64,000 nt of DNA. Origin: Bryum argenteum (Eukaryota > Streptophyta > Bryopsida > Bryales > Bryaceae). Below, piece after piece: positions 45,640 through 55,400 of the stretch. The notes under the pieces are model-generated. The model was not told the DNA's origin and did no database searches. It saw nothing but the letters and a program-made list of their open reading frames with translations. Made by a program: the position numbers and the translations under genes. The stretch lies in contig CM073324.1 in assembly GCA_037043015.1 (NCBI GenBank), positions 24,940,097 to 25,004,096 on the forward strand, read 5' to 3'. Position 1 is the stretch's first letter, and every line of letters starts with the position of its first letter.

Positions 45640-48632
45640 TCAAGCAAGAAGTTTCCCGCCTACAATCGCTCCAAAAACGGCTGGTCCAGTGAACAACATG
45701 ACGGAAAGAAATCTGTCACAAAACATATGCTATCAACATTAGTGGTTCAGAACGGATCTGATCTCCATGCAAGATAGTGAAGTCCATCTTATGCGTATTC
45801 ACTACAACAGTTGAATGAAGAAGTTTCTACAATAAATATATGAATTCGGTACTTACTTGTCTTTACAGTCAATTGGATTATCAAGATCCACACTTGCAAT
45901 TTGCTGAGCCACATGCCTTGCAAGTATTGCAACACCTATATAGAATGGCCACCCTGTTGTTTGCCAATGAATGATGTTAGATATCAAGTAAAAAAGGTTA
46001 AAGACTTACAAAGATATGCATTCTCAAAGTATTTTTTCATTTGGAACAACATAGATGCTAATATTCGAAATGCTAAGTTTCTATTATGTTGCATTTTAGA
46101 AACACACCCTCACAAAATATTGCACAATTATCCCTTTTGTTGATATATTAAACTTCATATCATCTTTAACCAGAATCTCCAAATCTTAAATGTTTACTAA
46201 ATGTTTACTTGTACAATGTTGGAGTACTTAAGTGTGCCATATTGTGGTAGAAGAAGATAAGATTGTAAACTAATTATTAGTAAAATACTGAATGAACTTA
46301 TTAACAAATCTTGATTGTTGACGGAAGAATCATGCTTACCTAGCGATGCACTGTAACCTGCACAAGCAAGGTTGGCAATTTGTGCAACAGCAAAGCCACT
46401 GATCCATAGTTTGGTGGTATCTCCAAACAAGAGAGCCATAGACTTAACTCCGGCAAAAACATCATCTTTCTTGTCTTGGTGGGAATAAATAGTTTCGTAC
46501 ACCATGCACGAGCACCAACTTGCAATGGCAGCAAAGAGGAGACTTGGACATGCCAAATTTATTGTTCCTTGTACCGCTGCCCATCCAAGAAAGATACTCC
46601 AATTTATTGCCAGTCCCAAATACGCTGGCGTCTACCACATACACATCCACAATAAGTAATATACACTTATTAAAACATGAATTGGTATGTATAATTGTAT
46701 ACATATAAACTATCAAACTAATTGTATACATGATGATATCACAAATAGTGTTTAATATCGGACAAGAAATAAATTATGAATGTTTGAAGTTTGTCCAAAA
46801 TACATTCCAAGTTCACATATTTTAAGAAGTGTTTATTCTTGTTGAGCATTATGGATAAAGGTCACAATATTATGTCCCATACACTAAATAATGTTCATAT
46901 TGGGCCACCTTAAGTTGTTCTTCAACTATGATAATGTTTAAGTGTGACATTTAAGAATTGGGGAATTTTTTCACAAAATAAATCTTTGGATCGTATTCAT
47001 CATTGAGTGACCAATGCAAAAATTGTTTATTGAGTTTCCATGTGGAATCAAGTGACAAGTGAAAAGAGATGGTAATAGGGAAGTGACTCACCCAATACGT
47101 GAAGCGTTTTGAAAGAGGGTATGTAAAGTTGAGCAGCAATTGAAGAGCAAGATAGACTGAGAGCTCACTCCAAGCACTAACACAACAAGGACACAACACT
47201 CAAGGCTTAGAATGGCTCAAGCACTAACACAACAAGGACACAACACTCAAGGCTTAGAATGGCTCAACAGACCTTGACATGTATTCAATCAAATTGGAAA
47301 ATAGACTAATTGGACAATTTTAAAGTAATTTTATCATGGGTTTTTTTATCAATATGAACTTGGGAGATCGTTTTGGGTAAAATAATTTTGGGATCAAAGC
47401 TCACGGTTCATAGATAGTGTAAAGTGCTCTTAAATTTTCTTGAGTGTTTCTGGGAGCTTGAAACATCAAAACAACTTGCAATTTTCTACCTCTATGCACT
47501 CCTGAGAAGAAGAAATGTGCACCTGAGAAGTGGTAGGCGAGTTAAAATTCCTACGTACAAGACAGTCAGAGCTTTCACAAGAGTCCAACCTTGAGCCTCT
47601 GTCACCTCCCCTGTTACAATGGGCCTGTTCTTCGTTCTCTCTACCTGCACACACATATCTCCTTAATAAGTTTTCTCTCACTATCTATACCCCACCTAGA
47701 TTGTAGAGGCCTTCCCACTGTCTCCAAGTTTTCTAGGCACATGAAACTCCTACTAACTTTGTTTTGTAGCAGTGGACATATTAACAGATATTACTTATTG
47801 TAATGCACAGGTCTCACCTTACCTTTAAAAAGGAATCACACTACTGAGAGAATATACGACTTGACTCTGATCTTACGCATAAATATGAGAATAAATTGCA
47901 TTCTTCACAGAATTCTGATATCCAGTGTATCCATGACACTAATTGCATATATAACTAGTATATCCACAAAAGTATTGTGAGTATACCCAGCATGAAACTC
48001 ATTAGAAATCGACCCAGTATATCCATAACACTAAATGCAAATGCAAGTATAAAGGAAGACAAAGTTGATGCAATGGATGCAAGTCTGTTTGCCGTTGATC
48101 GAGTTTTCATGATCAAGGAGAACGAGATGCTTGCCTTCGCATCGAAGTCCTTGTCGAACAAGTCGTTGACGACAATTGCAAGAGTTCGCAGAGTGGTAGC
48201 CGCCACGGCACATACAGCAAGGACTCGCACATCAGGTGCACTTCCGTTTTCCGTTGCCAAAGCAGCTCCCCTGCAGCACACCGAAACCCACATTCATGAA
48301 TCAACTCCGCAATCCGAGAACCCTTCAGTGATGATCGAGAGCATAGATATATACCAAGTGAAGGGCCAGTAAAACCCCGCCAACGGCCCACGCAACCAAT
48401 CCTTATCGAGCCGCGCCAATCGCAAAAACGGCTGCACTGCTTCCATGAGACTCGAATCTCGTTTGGCAGTTTCTCCCTCACGGTCTCCCACTACAGAGCA
48501 TCTGATCGGCCGAGCTGGGACTCCCGTTCTCAGCCGAAGACTGGAGCTAGTACCACGTCGGAGCTGCAGTATCTGCCGAGTACTCGAGCTTGCAAGTCGA
48601 AGTGGCATCTGCAAGCTCATTGTCATCGCCAT
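45640..48632 (-). CDS. UbiA-family polyprenyltransferase, COQ2-like, 7 exons, 360 aa
   Basis: Likely 4-hydroxybenzoate polyprenyltransferase, an integral membrane enzyme that attaches the polyprenyl tail in ubiquinone synthesis (normally inner mitochondrial membrane). Exons (minus strand): 48632-48355, 48270-48135, 47644-47523, 47176-47092, 46631-46340, 45953-45857, 45712-45640; 1083 nt. The N-terminus is Arg/Ser-rich, a transit peptide; RCSVV could also suit a plastid. RLARLDK is followed by the first Asp-rich motif NDLFDKDFD (128-136), then VERTKNRPIVTGEVT, YPLSKRFTYW and the second motif YETIYSHQDKKDD (252-264). Intron 2 appears to use a GC donor (AAG|GCAAGC). The intron 3 acceptor lies in a tandem duplication. 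Related UbiA enzymes (homogentisate or other prenyltransferases) are less likely because of the YxxxYxHQDKxDD signature. Confidence 0.87.
47174..47267 (-). repeat. 47-bp tandem duplication covering a splice acceptor
   Basis: Two perfect adjacent 47-bp units (47,174-47,220 and 47,221-47,267) each contain, on the minus strand, TTGTTGTGTTAG followed by TGCTT. The unit next to exon 4 supplies the acceptor used in the model (phase matches). Using the upstream copy would bring TGA in frame at once. Confidence 0.85.
47330..47510. repeat. Relic of TTAA-family copy A sequence in COQ2-like intron 3
   Basis: GGGAGCTTGAAACATCAAAA...TTTTCTACCTCTATGCACT matches copy A around 164-210. It has no complete ends and lies just downstream (on the gene's strand) of exon 3. 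Confidence 0.6.
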
Positions 48633-49924
48633 AGTTGATCGATCCGCTCACTCACAGCAGTCCTCGATCGATGGTTAGTATCTGGAGCCTTCAGGAGCAA
48701 CAGAGGCTGCTTAAATGCACTCCTTGTGATTAATTATGCTGTTGCGCACATGCTCTACTTTCGTATGTAAGCAGATTCCAAGGAAACTTCGGTAGAACTG
48801 ACTAAGTGTATAGAAGCGGCAGTTGAACGAGTGTGATTTGGCACAGAAAAGTCAACCTCTAAGCAAAGTGGCGTTTGTGATTATGTCAAATGCCAAATGT
48901 TCGTGAAAGCCGTTATCTACTGAAAAAAGCCAGTGTCTTAGATTGAATCGCAACCATACGTGTACGAGATTCTCTTGACAAGTATGAATGTGTGATGTAA
49001 GTTGGGTATCATGTCCAACCATCCTCACAGTCATCCGTTAAACTGGCGGTATTGCAACGCCAATTTGTCAACACCTAAATATAGATGTGGTATGCCTATG
49101 ATTATATTCTGCAGTCGAATTCTGTAATATCACTCTCACTCAAGATTCTATTACCGCTCCAAACTTTGGAATATCACCGCGTTTCACAGTCCTGAAAGTT
49201 TCGGGCCGCCATCTCTGCAAAATATGGCTATTTTAACGGGATTTGCTGATAAGTTATTACCAATATCACTTGAATATGTTTGCATGAGTGGATTTCACCC
49301 TCACTGCGAAATACCAACAATCGCAAATCTGTAAGTATTTTGAGTGCATCGATTCTCTTGAGGGGAAACGAGAACATGAGAGTATACGAATTACTTTTTG
49401 CACAGCATAATTCACGGTCACGGTGGTCTTCATGCATATACTTTAAAATAAAAAAACAAAAGCTTTCACATGGGTGCAAGATGGGATGGAAGGATTCTTG
49501 TGGTACGGCATGCTTCGACATCAGGTTTTAATACTATTTATGTAATCATGATAAAGTATTATACTCTTAAAGTGATCAACTATTCATGGTAGCAGACTCT
49601 GACGTCAGGGTGGCTGCGCCTTTGTTTTATATAGCTCAAGTCCGGTCAATGCTCGGCATCGCAGCCCCTCCAAGCAACCCGCCGGGGTTCGAGAAGTTTG
49701 AAAGAATTAATGGGGAGCCCCACCTAGAAAACTCCAAATTGATGTGACCTACCCATATTCCAAGGTGGCAGTCTAAGGCTCCTCAGGACCCAACTATCAA
49801 GAAAGTTCATTCAATTCTCACCATAAAAACTTAAAAAAATCTTATTTGGAACTTGGAAGGAAACTTTTGAGTTTAGTGGGACCACTGGACTATTGAGGAC
49901 CAAGACCATTTCGAGAAGCAGTAG
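48633..49924. other. Upstream region of the COQ2-like gene and intergenic DNA
   Basis: About 48,633-48,720 is probably 5'UTR/promoter of the minus-strand gene. The rest shows no gene. A GC-richer patch at 49,590-49,740 has no recognised identity. Confidence 0.4.
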
Positions 49925-50019
49925 CCTAAAGGCGGGCACCCTAATTATGTTTGCATGAGGTACATGCAAGGGAGGTTAGATCTTTATGAAAGAAAGAATC
50001 TTGGGTGCACGCCTTTAGG
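49925..50019. mobile_element. Very short hairpin element (95 bp)
   Basis: CCTAAAGGCGGGCACCC at the left pairs with GGGTGCACGCCTTTAGG at the right (one mismatch). TAG stands directly outside both ends, a possible 3-bp target duplication. Too short to code; either a tiny MITE or a hairpin remnant. Confidence 0.55.
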
Positions 50020-51066
50020 TAGGTGCCCGCTTGTAGGTGGTTTCACCATAGTTGCCACTCAAAAGTAGCTTTTTCGGGACTAACAAGAGATGGAGTGTAG
50101 CATGTTTTTGTCAAAGCCCCTAGATACTGGCTTTTTAGGGGAAAATTTGCCAGTGTTTCGCGAATGCTCTAAGCACATGGAACGATAGAGAGAGTTTAGC
50201 CTTTGGCAGAGAAGCATGAGCACACAGTTCTTCCTATTCTATAGCTTCCTGTCATAGATACCAAAAGACGGAGGACTGAGTCTTTATTCAGGGGGATTAG
50301 TAGGGATTCCTGTTCTCTTTCTTCACTACTAGAAATTGACCCCATTGCTATGACAAAAAAGTAGCTTTTTAATCTTATTTTTTTGCTAATGCCATAGAAA
50401 ATGTTGTCCAAGCTATTCCAAAAACTGTTGATTATGTAAAAGCCTTCATGGTTGGGAAGTAGATTACGCTACGTTTTTCATTTCATGAGAACAAGGGTTC
50501 TTCCTCTAAAGATTGTTCCCAATATATCCTATTTTTTTGATGGTTTGATGTGTAATTGGTAAAGATTGATGAAAGTTACTGAATTGGTAACATTGGCAAG
50601 AATTTATATTGGTGAAAACTTATGAATTTGTAGTACTTGTAAATTCACTCTCTACTGCATTAAAATATAAAGCATGATGATTATTATAATTATTTTTGTA
50701 TATCAATACTAACACATTGGTTTGATATGTGCATTTATTTTTGGCAATTTAACAACAAAAATGAAGACATGAAAAGCAAGATGCAATTTGAGCCGCCTAG
50801 TAACAAAGTGCTCCTGGATTGCACACTGAGAGAAGTATAGAGATGCACGATACGATTAAATCGACGCTAGAGATACTTTGCTAAAGCTTACATGACTATA
50901 TTGCTTTGTTAGCTAATATTTAATTTTACAAATATACATCATCAAAATGACATTAAATTTTGCTATCAAACATCATCAAGAGAAAGCACTCACAAAGAGG
51001 GATAAACCAAACTTGCAAAGTAGGGTTACAAGCACCTGCAAATGGAAAACTTACGACAAATATTAA

Positions 51067-52146
51067 CCACTAAACATCCCTAGTGTTGAAAAATGGCATT
51101 TTGGATGAAGAGCTAGAACTCTGGAGAGTCATAATTTCTTCACCTCGACTCCGTCTTGGAAAAAATCATTTGGGTTGGGTGACTTGGGTCACAAATCAAG
51201 TCTACTTTGTCTCGTTAAAATTGGAGACCCATAGAGTAAATTATATATAAATGGCATGCATTTTAGTGAAGGCAAGTTATGTTTTTTGATTTTCAAATTT
51301 TTTGCATGTTTTACCATAGCAAGCCAATTATGTATAATCATTTTTTAAATTTTTTTTGAATTTTTGAATTTTTTGGCTTTTTTTGCATAGGTGTAATTTT
51401 TAGGTGCATCCTAGCAATGTAGTTGGATGATTTTTGATCCAAATAACTTTGGTATTGGCTTTGCAATGATGTTTCTCTGATGAAAAAAGTGAAAAAAATG
51501 GATGATTTTTGACGAGCTATATCTCCTTCATACATCGATAGATTTACACTTTATTTTTTGGGATGGATTCCAATTACAATCTTCTTTTAGTGGTTGAACC
51601 TTGACCCGATCAAGGATATATTGAAGATGAGGCATGTGTTTGAGTGCAAGTTCTAATTCTGGACTATTTTTACTTGGTAAAGTGTTTGGCAATTTTCACC
51701 ATTGCAAGGCTATTATTTGAGCTAAGAATTTTTTTTTTGTGAGTTTTTTGGTAAAAAGGTTTTTTGAGACAAAGATAAACAACTTCCTAGTTGGTGATAT
51801 TTTGATAGAAAATTTCATGTTGGTAGTATTTTTACTTTAAGGTGAAAATTAAATGATGATATTTTTTAGCTTGTTTTGTACACTAATATATTATGATCTT
51901 GCAATCCATGAGATTCCATGAGTCAATTTTCGGTCTACATGATCTAGTGTCCATTAAGATATTAGCACTACGAACAGACACTTCATTCACGCCGGCCTCT
52001 TAGAAAGGGACAAGAGTTTCTATCTATCTATCTCCACATGATTAATACAAGTTTGTACGGTTGAGACCTAAACAAATTATTTTCATTTAGAAGACTTTTT
52101 TTTAAAATGACCTTTTGGCTAAAAATACCCCAAGGGTGTTCAGGGA
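51067..52146. mobile_element. TTAA-flanked DNA transposon, copy F (1,080 bp), nested in the CACTA-like element
   Basis: TTAA lies at 51,063-51,066. The left end CCACTAAACATCCCTAGTG and most of the interior follow copy D (ATTTTGGATGAAGAGC, GAGATGGATTCCAATTA-like parts, TTATGATCTTGCAATCCATGA). The right end is ...GTTCAGGGA with TTAT, a decayed AGGGG/TTAA. About 51,955-52,045 is extra compared with copy D and includes a TATC run. Confidence 0.75.
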
Positions 52147-52784
52147 TTATGAGACCTTGTACCCTAAGCGCTCAAGGCCTACAATAAGGAATAATTTGAG
52201 AAGTAGACAAGTAGATTAATATCACCCGAAAGGAAAGTACGTTACAAATGAGGATTGTTATGAATTTTGACTTACTAGAATCAATAGGGGTTATCACTGA
52301 AAGAAAATGGCACCAAAAGTGATGTCTGTAATAACACAATGTGCCTCTTCCAATTGTTTTGAATGTCATCATATTCAATTATTAAATTTGTCACATTTCT
52401 TTAGATTTTAGTTTGGATGTATAAGCATATTATAACCTACTAGAGTAGTAAACTATGCTATAAAAAGTGACAAGTTTAATGATATATTCTTATGTTATTA
52501 GAAGCACAATTGAAACATGCACTCTATGTCATTACAGACAAGTCATCAAGACGTCATTATCAGAAATTCGTTCATTTCTCTTGTCTTTGAGCACGTTAAA
52601 ATGTCCAAGTAGACGAATGATATGCACCATGCTCCATTGTCTTAGGACATCCTTGGCAAATGGGAAGCATGCTGTTAAGCACTGTTTAACAACAGTTGCC
52701 TCAAAGTGTGCAAGAATTGTAAACAAAAGCATGTCTGCAATTTTTTCGCATAGATTGTAAGGCAAGTGGAAGCATGGGGCTGCC

Positions 52785-52808
52785 ACAAAAAAAAAAAAAA
52801 AAAAAAAA
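52785..52808. repeat. Poly(A) run
   Basis: A run of more than 20 A residues inside the CACTA-like element. No retroposon structure was recognised beside it. Confidence 0.7.
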
Positions 52809-53074
52809 TTTTACAGATCTATAAAGATTATAAGAGTTTGTAAGATGTATGTAGATTATAATAGCAAGCATCTCTTCTAATCTTGAATTAACTACGTTAA
52901 CCTTTGAGAAAGCTAACATAGTTACTTACAAAAGAGAGACACCATCGACGTTTTATTGACATCTTGTAATGTCGCCGCTGTAATGTTCAGTAAGGTAATA
53001 TTAGCACATAAGTGCTACTGAAATTGAACGTAGACTTTGCTGCAGTATTTTTGGTACACCATTTTCTACTAGTG

Positions 53075-53431
53075 TAAAGACCTAAAAGTGCATTGATTGG
53101 AGATTGACAAATACAAAATTGGTATAATGATGTAGATCTGTCATGGACTTTGCTAATAATTACTCACTAAGCACCGCAAGCCTCTCTTGCAAAGCACCAA
53201 CTTAGAATTTGAGATTATTTCTCCAAGGGATGATCCACCTTCCCCTTCACTCTATTGTACAAAAACTTGTTATCTCAGTGTTTTTGGTTTTCACAAAAAA
53301 CAACCTTCACCAAACTTTTTGTGCAAAGTATCTATTTGGTTATCGGAACGTGAGTTCAAGCATGAACGTAGCTTGAACATAGCTTTTAACAATGAATTAT
53401 AGTTGAATCCAAGATAACGCGGCCGGACACT
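53075..53431. other. Gene-free stretch
   Basis: AT-rich. No gene, element end or RNA recognised. Confidence 0.4.
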
Positions 53432-53546
53432 CATGATCTGGCCTATTTGAATGGGTAGTCATAATCTGGCCTATTTAAATGGACAGTCATGCTTTGGCCT
53501 ATTTAAATGGGCAGTCATAATCTGGCCTATTTAAATGGGTAGTCTC
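53432..53546. repeat. 28-29-bp tandem repeat, 4 units
   Basis: ATCTGGCCTATTTAAATGGG followed by (T/C/A)AGTCAT recurs four times with single-base changes. The units abut, without spacers, so this is a minisatellite. Confidence 0.85.
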
Positions 53547-54930
53547 AAAAGTTTTTGAACTGTGCTTTATGACAGGTAAGGGCATAACAACTCGGGCATT
53601 CTTGGTTTTGAGGAGCTTGCACTTCGATGTCGGGCAGAGGTAGCGTTTACAAAACAAACTAATTTTCGCAGCTTTATTACCAAACCTGCTGCCCAACTAC
53701 CGGCCCCTTGATAATTTTTGCTGCCCCGGGATACCCAACTGCCCAGGGAAGCCCGGACAATGTTTGCGTGCAATACTTTGGTGCACATCTTTGGCATTTT
53801 GTACTTAACTTGGCCTGTGACAGTTGAAACCATTGCCTCATTTGCTCATGTTGGCGATTAAACTCTCGTACATTTTCAGACCTTGTTTTCATTAGAGTTT
53901 TACAGAGATCTGAGAGCGGTTGTTTTAGGGTTTCTTGTAGGTGTTGGGGTGATGGCTCCGTGGCCTTCAAGTCTTCTAGCAGGGATGAAAGTGAAGTTTT
54001 TTGGAAGCACTAGAAACAGTTCTAGGGTGGGGAAATATTTGATGGAGTCTCCTCTGTTTGGATTGATGGTTTGTTGCAGTTTGACGTCACTCACATTCCT
54101 TAGACGCGTTTGGAGGGATTGATGTCCTTGCCTGCAGCGCCGGAGCACTCTATGGCTACGGTGACCTCGCCGATCACACCCTGTGCTCTTCTGAGATCAA
54201 AGAAGAGGAAGACCCTGAGTTTTGTGAGTGGTGCTGTGCCGGCGAAAAGGAGAGCTTTGGAGAATGGCGCAAGTGCTGTGATTTGACGCTGGTAGGAAGT
54301 GTTGGCCGCAAAATACACTTGGGCAGAGGGGGTGTTTGACAATGCGGGTAAGCTTTTTACTTGTTTTAATTAAATTTTTTTTTCTTAGCTATTTTGTAAC
54401 ATTGTGGGGTTGTTTTGGGATGCAGGTAACATTGTAGGGGTGTTGTGCACCACCTGCAGGGCACATGTACACTAAACCAGTACAAATTGTAGTCAGAGGG
54501 CAGATTTCAGGAGTGAGTTGCACAAAATTGTATGTCAAATAAATTATAGAAAACTATAGGGGTTTAGGATACAATAATATGGTTGTAGACACAATTTATC
54601 ACCTATGTTTGATGTTTTTATTTTTAGAATGTGCTTGAAATGAACACAAAGAGTATATTTATATACTAGCATATACTTGTCACAAATCTGAATTTGACAA
54701 AAATATACTTTTTTGGGCAAGAAATATTGTACAATCTAAGCTCAACTCATCAATTATATAATGCATGCATATTCTCTAATTACGATACATCAACCAATTT
54801 GCAACCTAGAGTATAAATTGTCATTTATAGAAAGAAATGCCTTATTTTACTCAGCACAAAAAAAAGCAAGTGAATAAGTTTTTATGGTTGAAATTTCTCT
54901 ACGTACTATTTAATGTCTACAACATCTAGG
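53547..54930. other. Unassigned stretch left of the retrotransposon
   Basis: 53,580-54,350 is richer in GC than its flanks and has overlapping open frames on both strands (up to 97 codons), none with a motif I recognise. It could be remains of a gene or element. 54,350-54,930 is AT-rich and contains nothing recognisable. Confidence 0.35.
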
Positions 54931-54950
54931 TGTTAGGGACATAGGCTCCG

Positions 54951-55118
54951 GAACCTTCTAGAAGGAAGTCTCTAGAAGTCTCTGGAACCTTCTAGAAAGA
55001 AAGTCTCTAGAACCTTCTAGAAGGAAGTCTTTAGAACCTTCTAGAAGGAAGTTTTTAGAACCTTCTAGAAGCTAGTCTCTGGAACCTTCTAGAATCTAGT
55101 CTCTGGAACCTTCTAGAA
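54951..55118 (+). promoter_or_regulatory. Array of heat-shock elements in the 5' LTR (7 perfect trimers)
   Basis: GAACCTTCTAGAA, a perfect GAAnnTTCnnGAA heat-shock factor site, occurs seven times, with further TTCTAGAA half-sites downstream to about 55,218, all upstream of the TATA box. HSF binding is inferred from the consensus only. Confidence 0.75.
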
Positions 55119-55218
55119 GCATCCTAGCTGGTAAAAGTTCTAGAAGCATCCTAGCTGGTAGAAGTTCTAGAAACATCCTAGCTGGTAGAAGTTCTAGAAG
55201 CTTCTTGGGTTCTAGAAG

Positions 55219-55226
55219 TATAAATA
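55219..55226 (+). promoter_or_regulatory. TATA box of the 5' LTR
   Basis: TATAAATA. A start site about 31 bp downstream would fall at 55,250, the first base of CAGTCTCGACAA. Confidence 0.7.
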
Positions 55227-55388
55227 GGAGTCGAGGCTGAAGAGTTCTTCAGTCTCGACAACACATCTCTTGGAGCTCTAGCTCACCTCTCTTAGTGTTG
55301 TTCGTGTACTCTTCTTGTTAATTCAAGCTCTTGTCAGTTTTCGTTAGTTTCCAGATATTCTTGTCATCTGTTTCGTGTCCCTGACAGT

Positions 55389-55400
55389 TTGTCGAGACTG
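55389..55400 (+). promoter_or_regulatory. Probable self-primer binding site
   Basis: TTGTCGAGACTG, two bases after the 5' LTR, is the exact reverse complement of CAGTCTCGACAA at 55,250-55,261, the predicted 5' end of the transcript. No tRNA-type site (TGG...) is present there. In Tf1 of fission yeast the mRNA 5' end primes reverse transcription in this way. Confidence 0.65.

Larger units (their letters stand above)
50324..53074. mobile_element. Probable CACTA-type DNA transposon, non-autonomous (2.75 kb)
   Basis: The left end CACTACTAGAAATTGACC and the reverse complement of the right end CACTAGTAGAAAATGG have the terminal sequence typical of plant CACTA (En/Spm) elements. Inner repeats in both orientations (GATGTCTGTAATAAC and GTCATTACAGACAAG near 52,321 and 52,528) and a right subterminal part (GACATCTTGTAATGTCGCCG) fit the subterminal structure of the group. 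The 3-bp flanks do not match clearly, so the two ends might belong to different copies. No transposase frame. A TTAA element is nested inside. Confidence 0.6.
54931..55386 (+). repeat. 5' LTR of the chromovirus
   Basis: It starts TGTTAGGGAC and ends GTCCCTGACA, an inverted TG..CA terminus. U3 holds an array of about 24-bp CTAGAA-containing units, then TATAAATA at 55,219-55,226. It is 96 bp shorter than the 3' LTR because of fewer array units. Confidence 0.93.

Noticed and set aside
53432-53546. CRISPR-like array
   Set aside because: The units abut without spacers, and the context is plant nuclear DNA.
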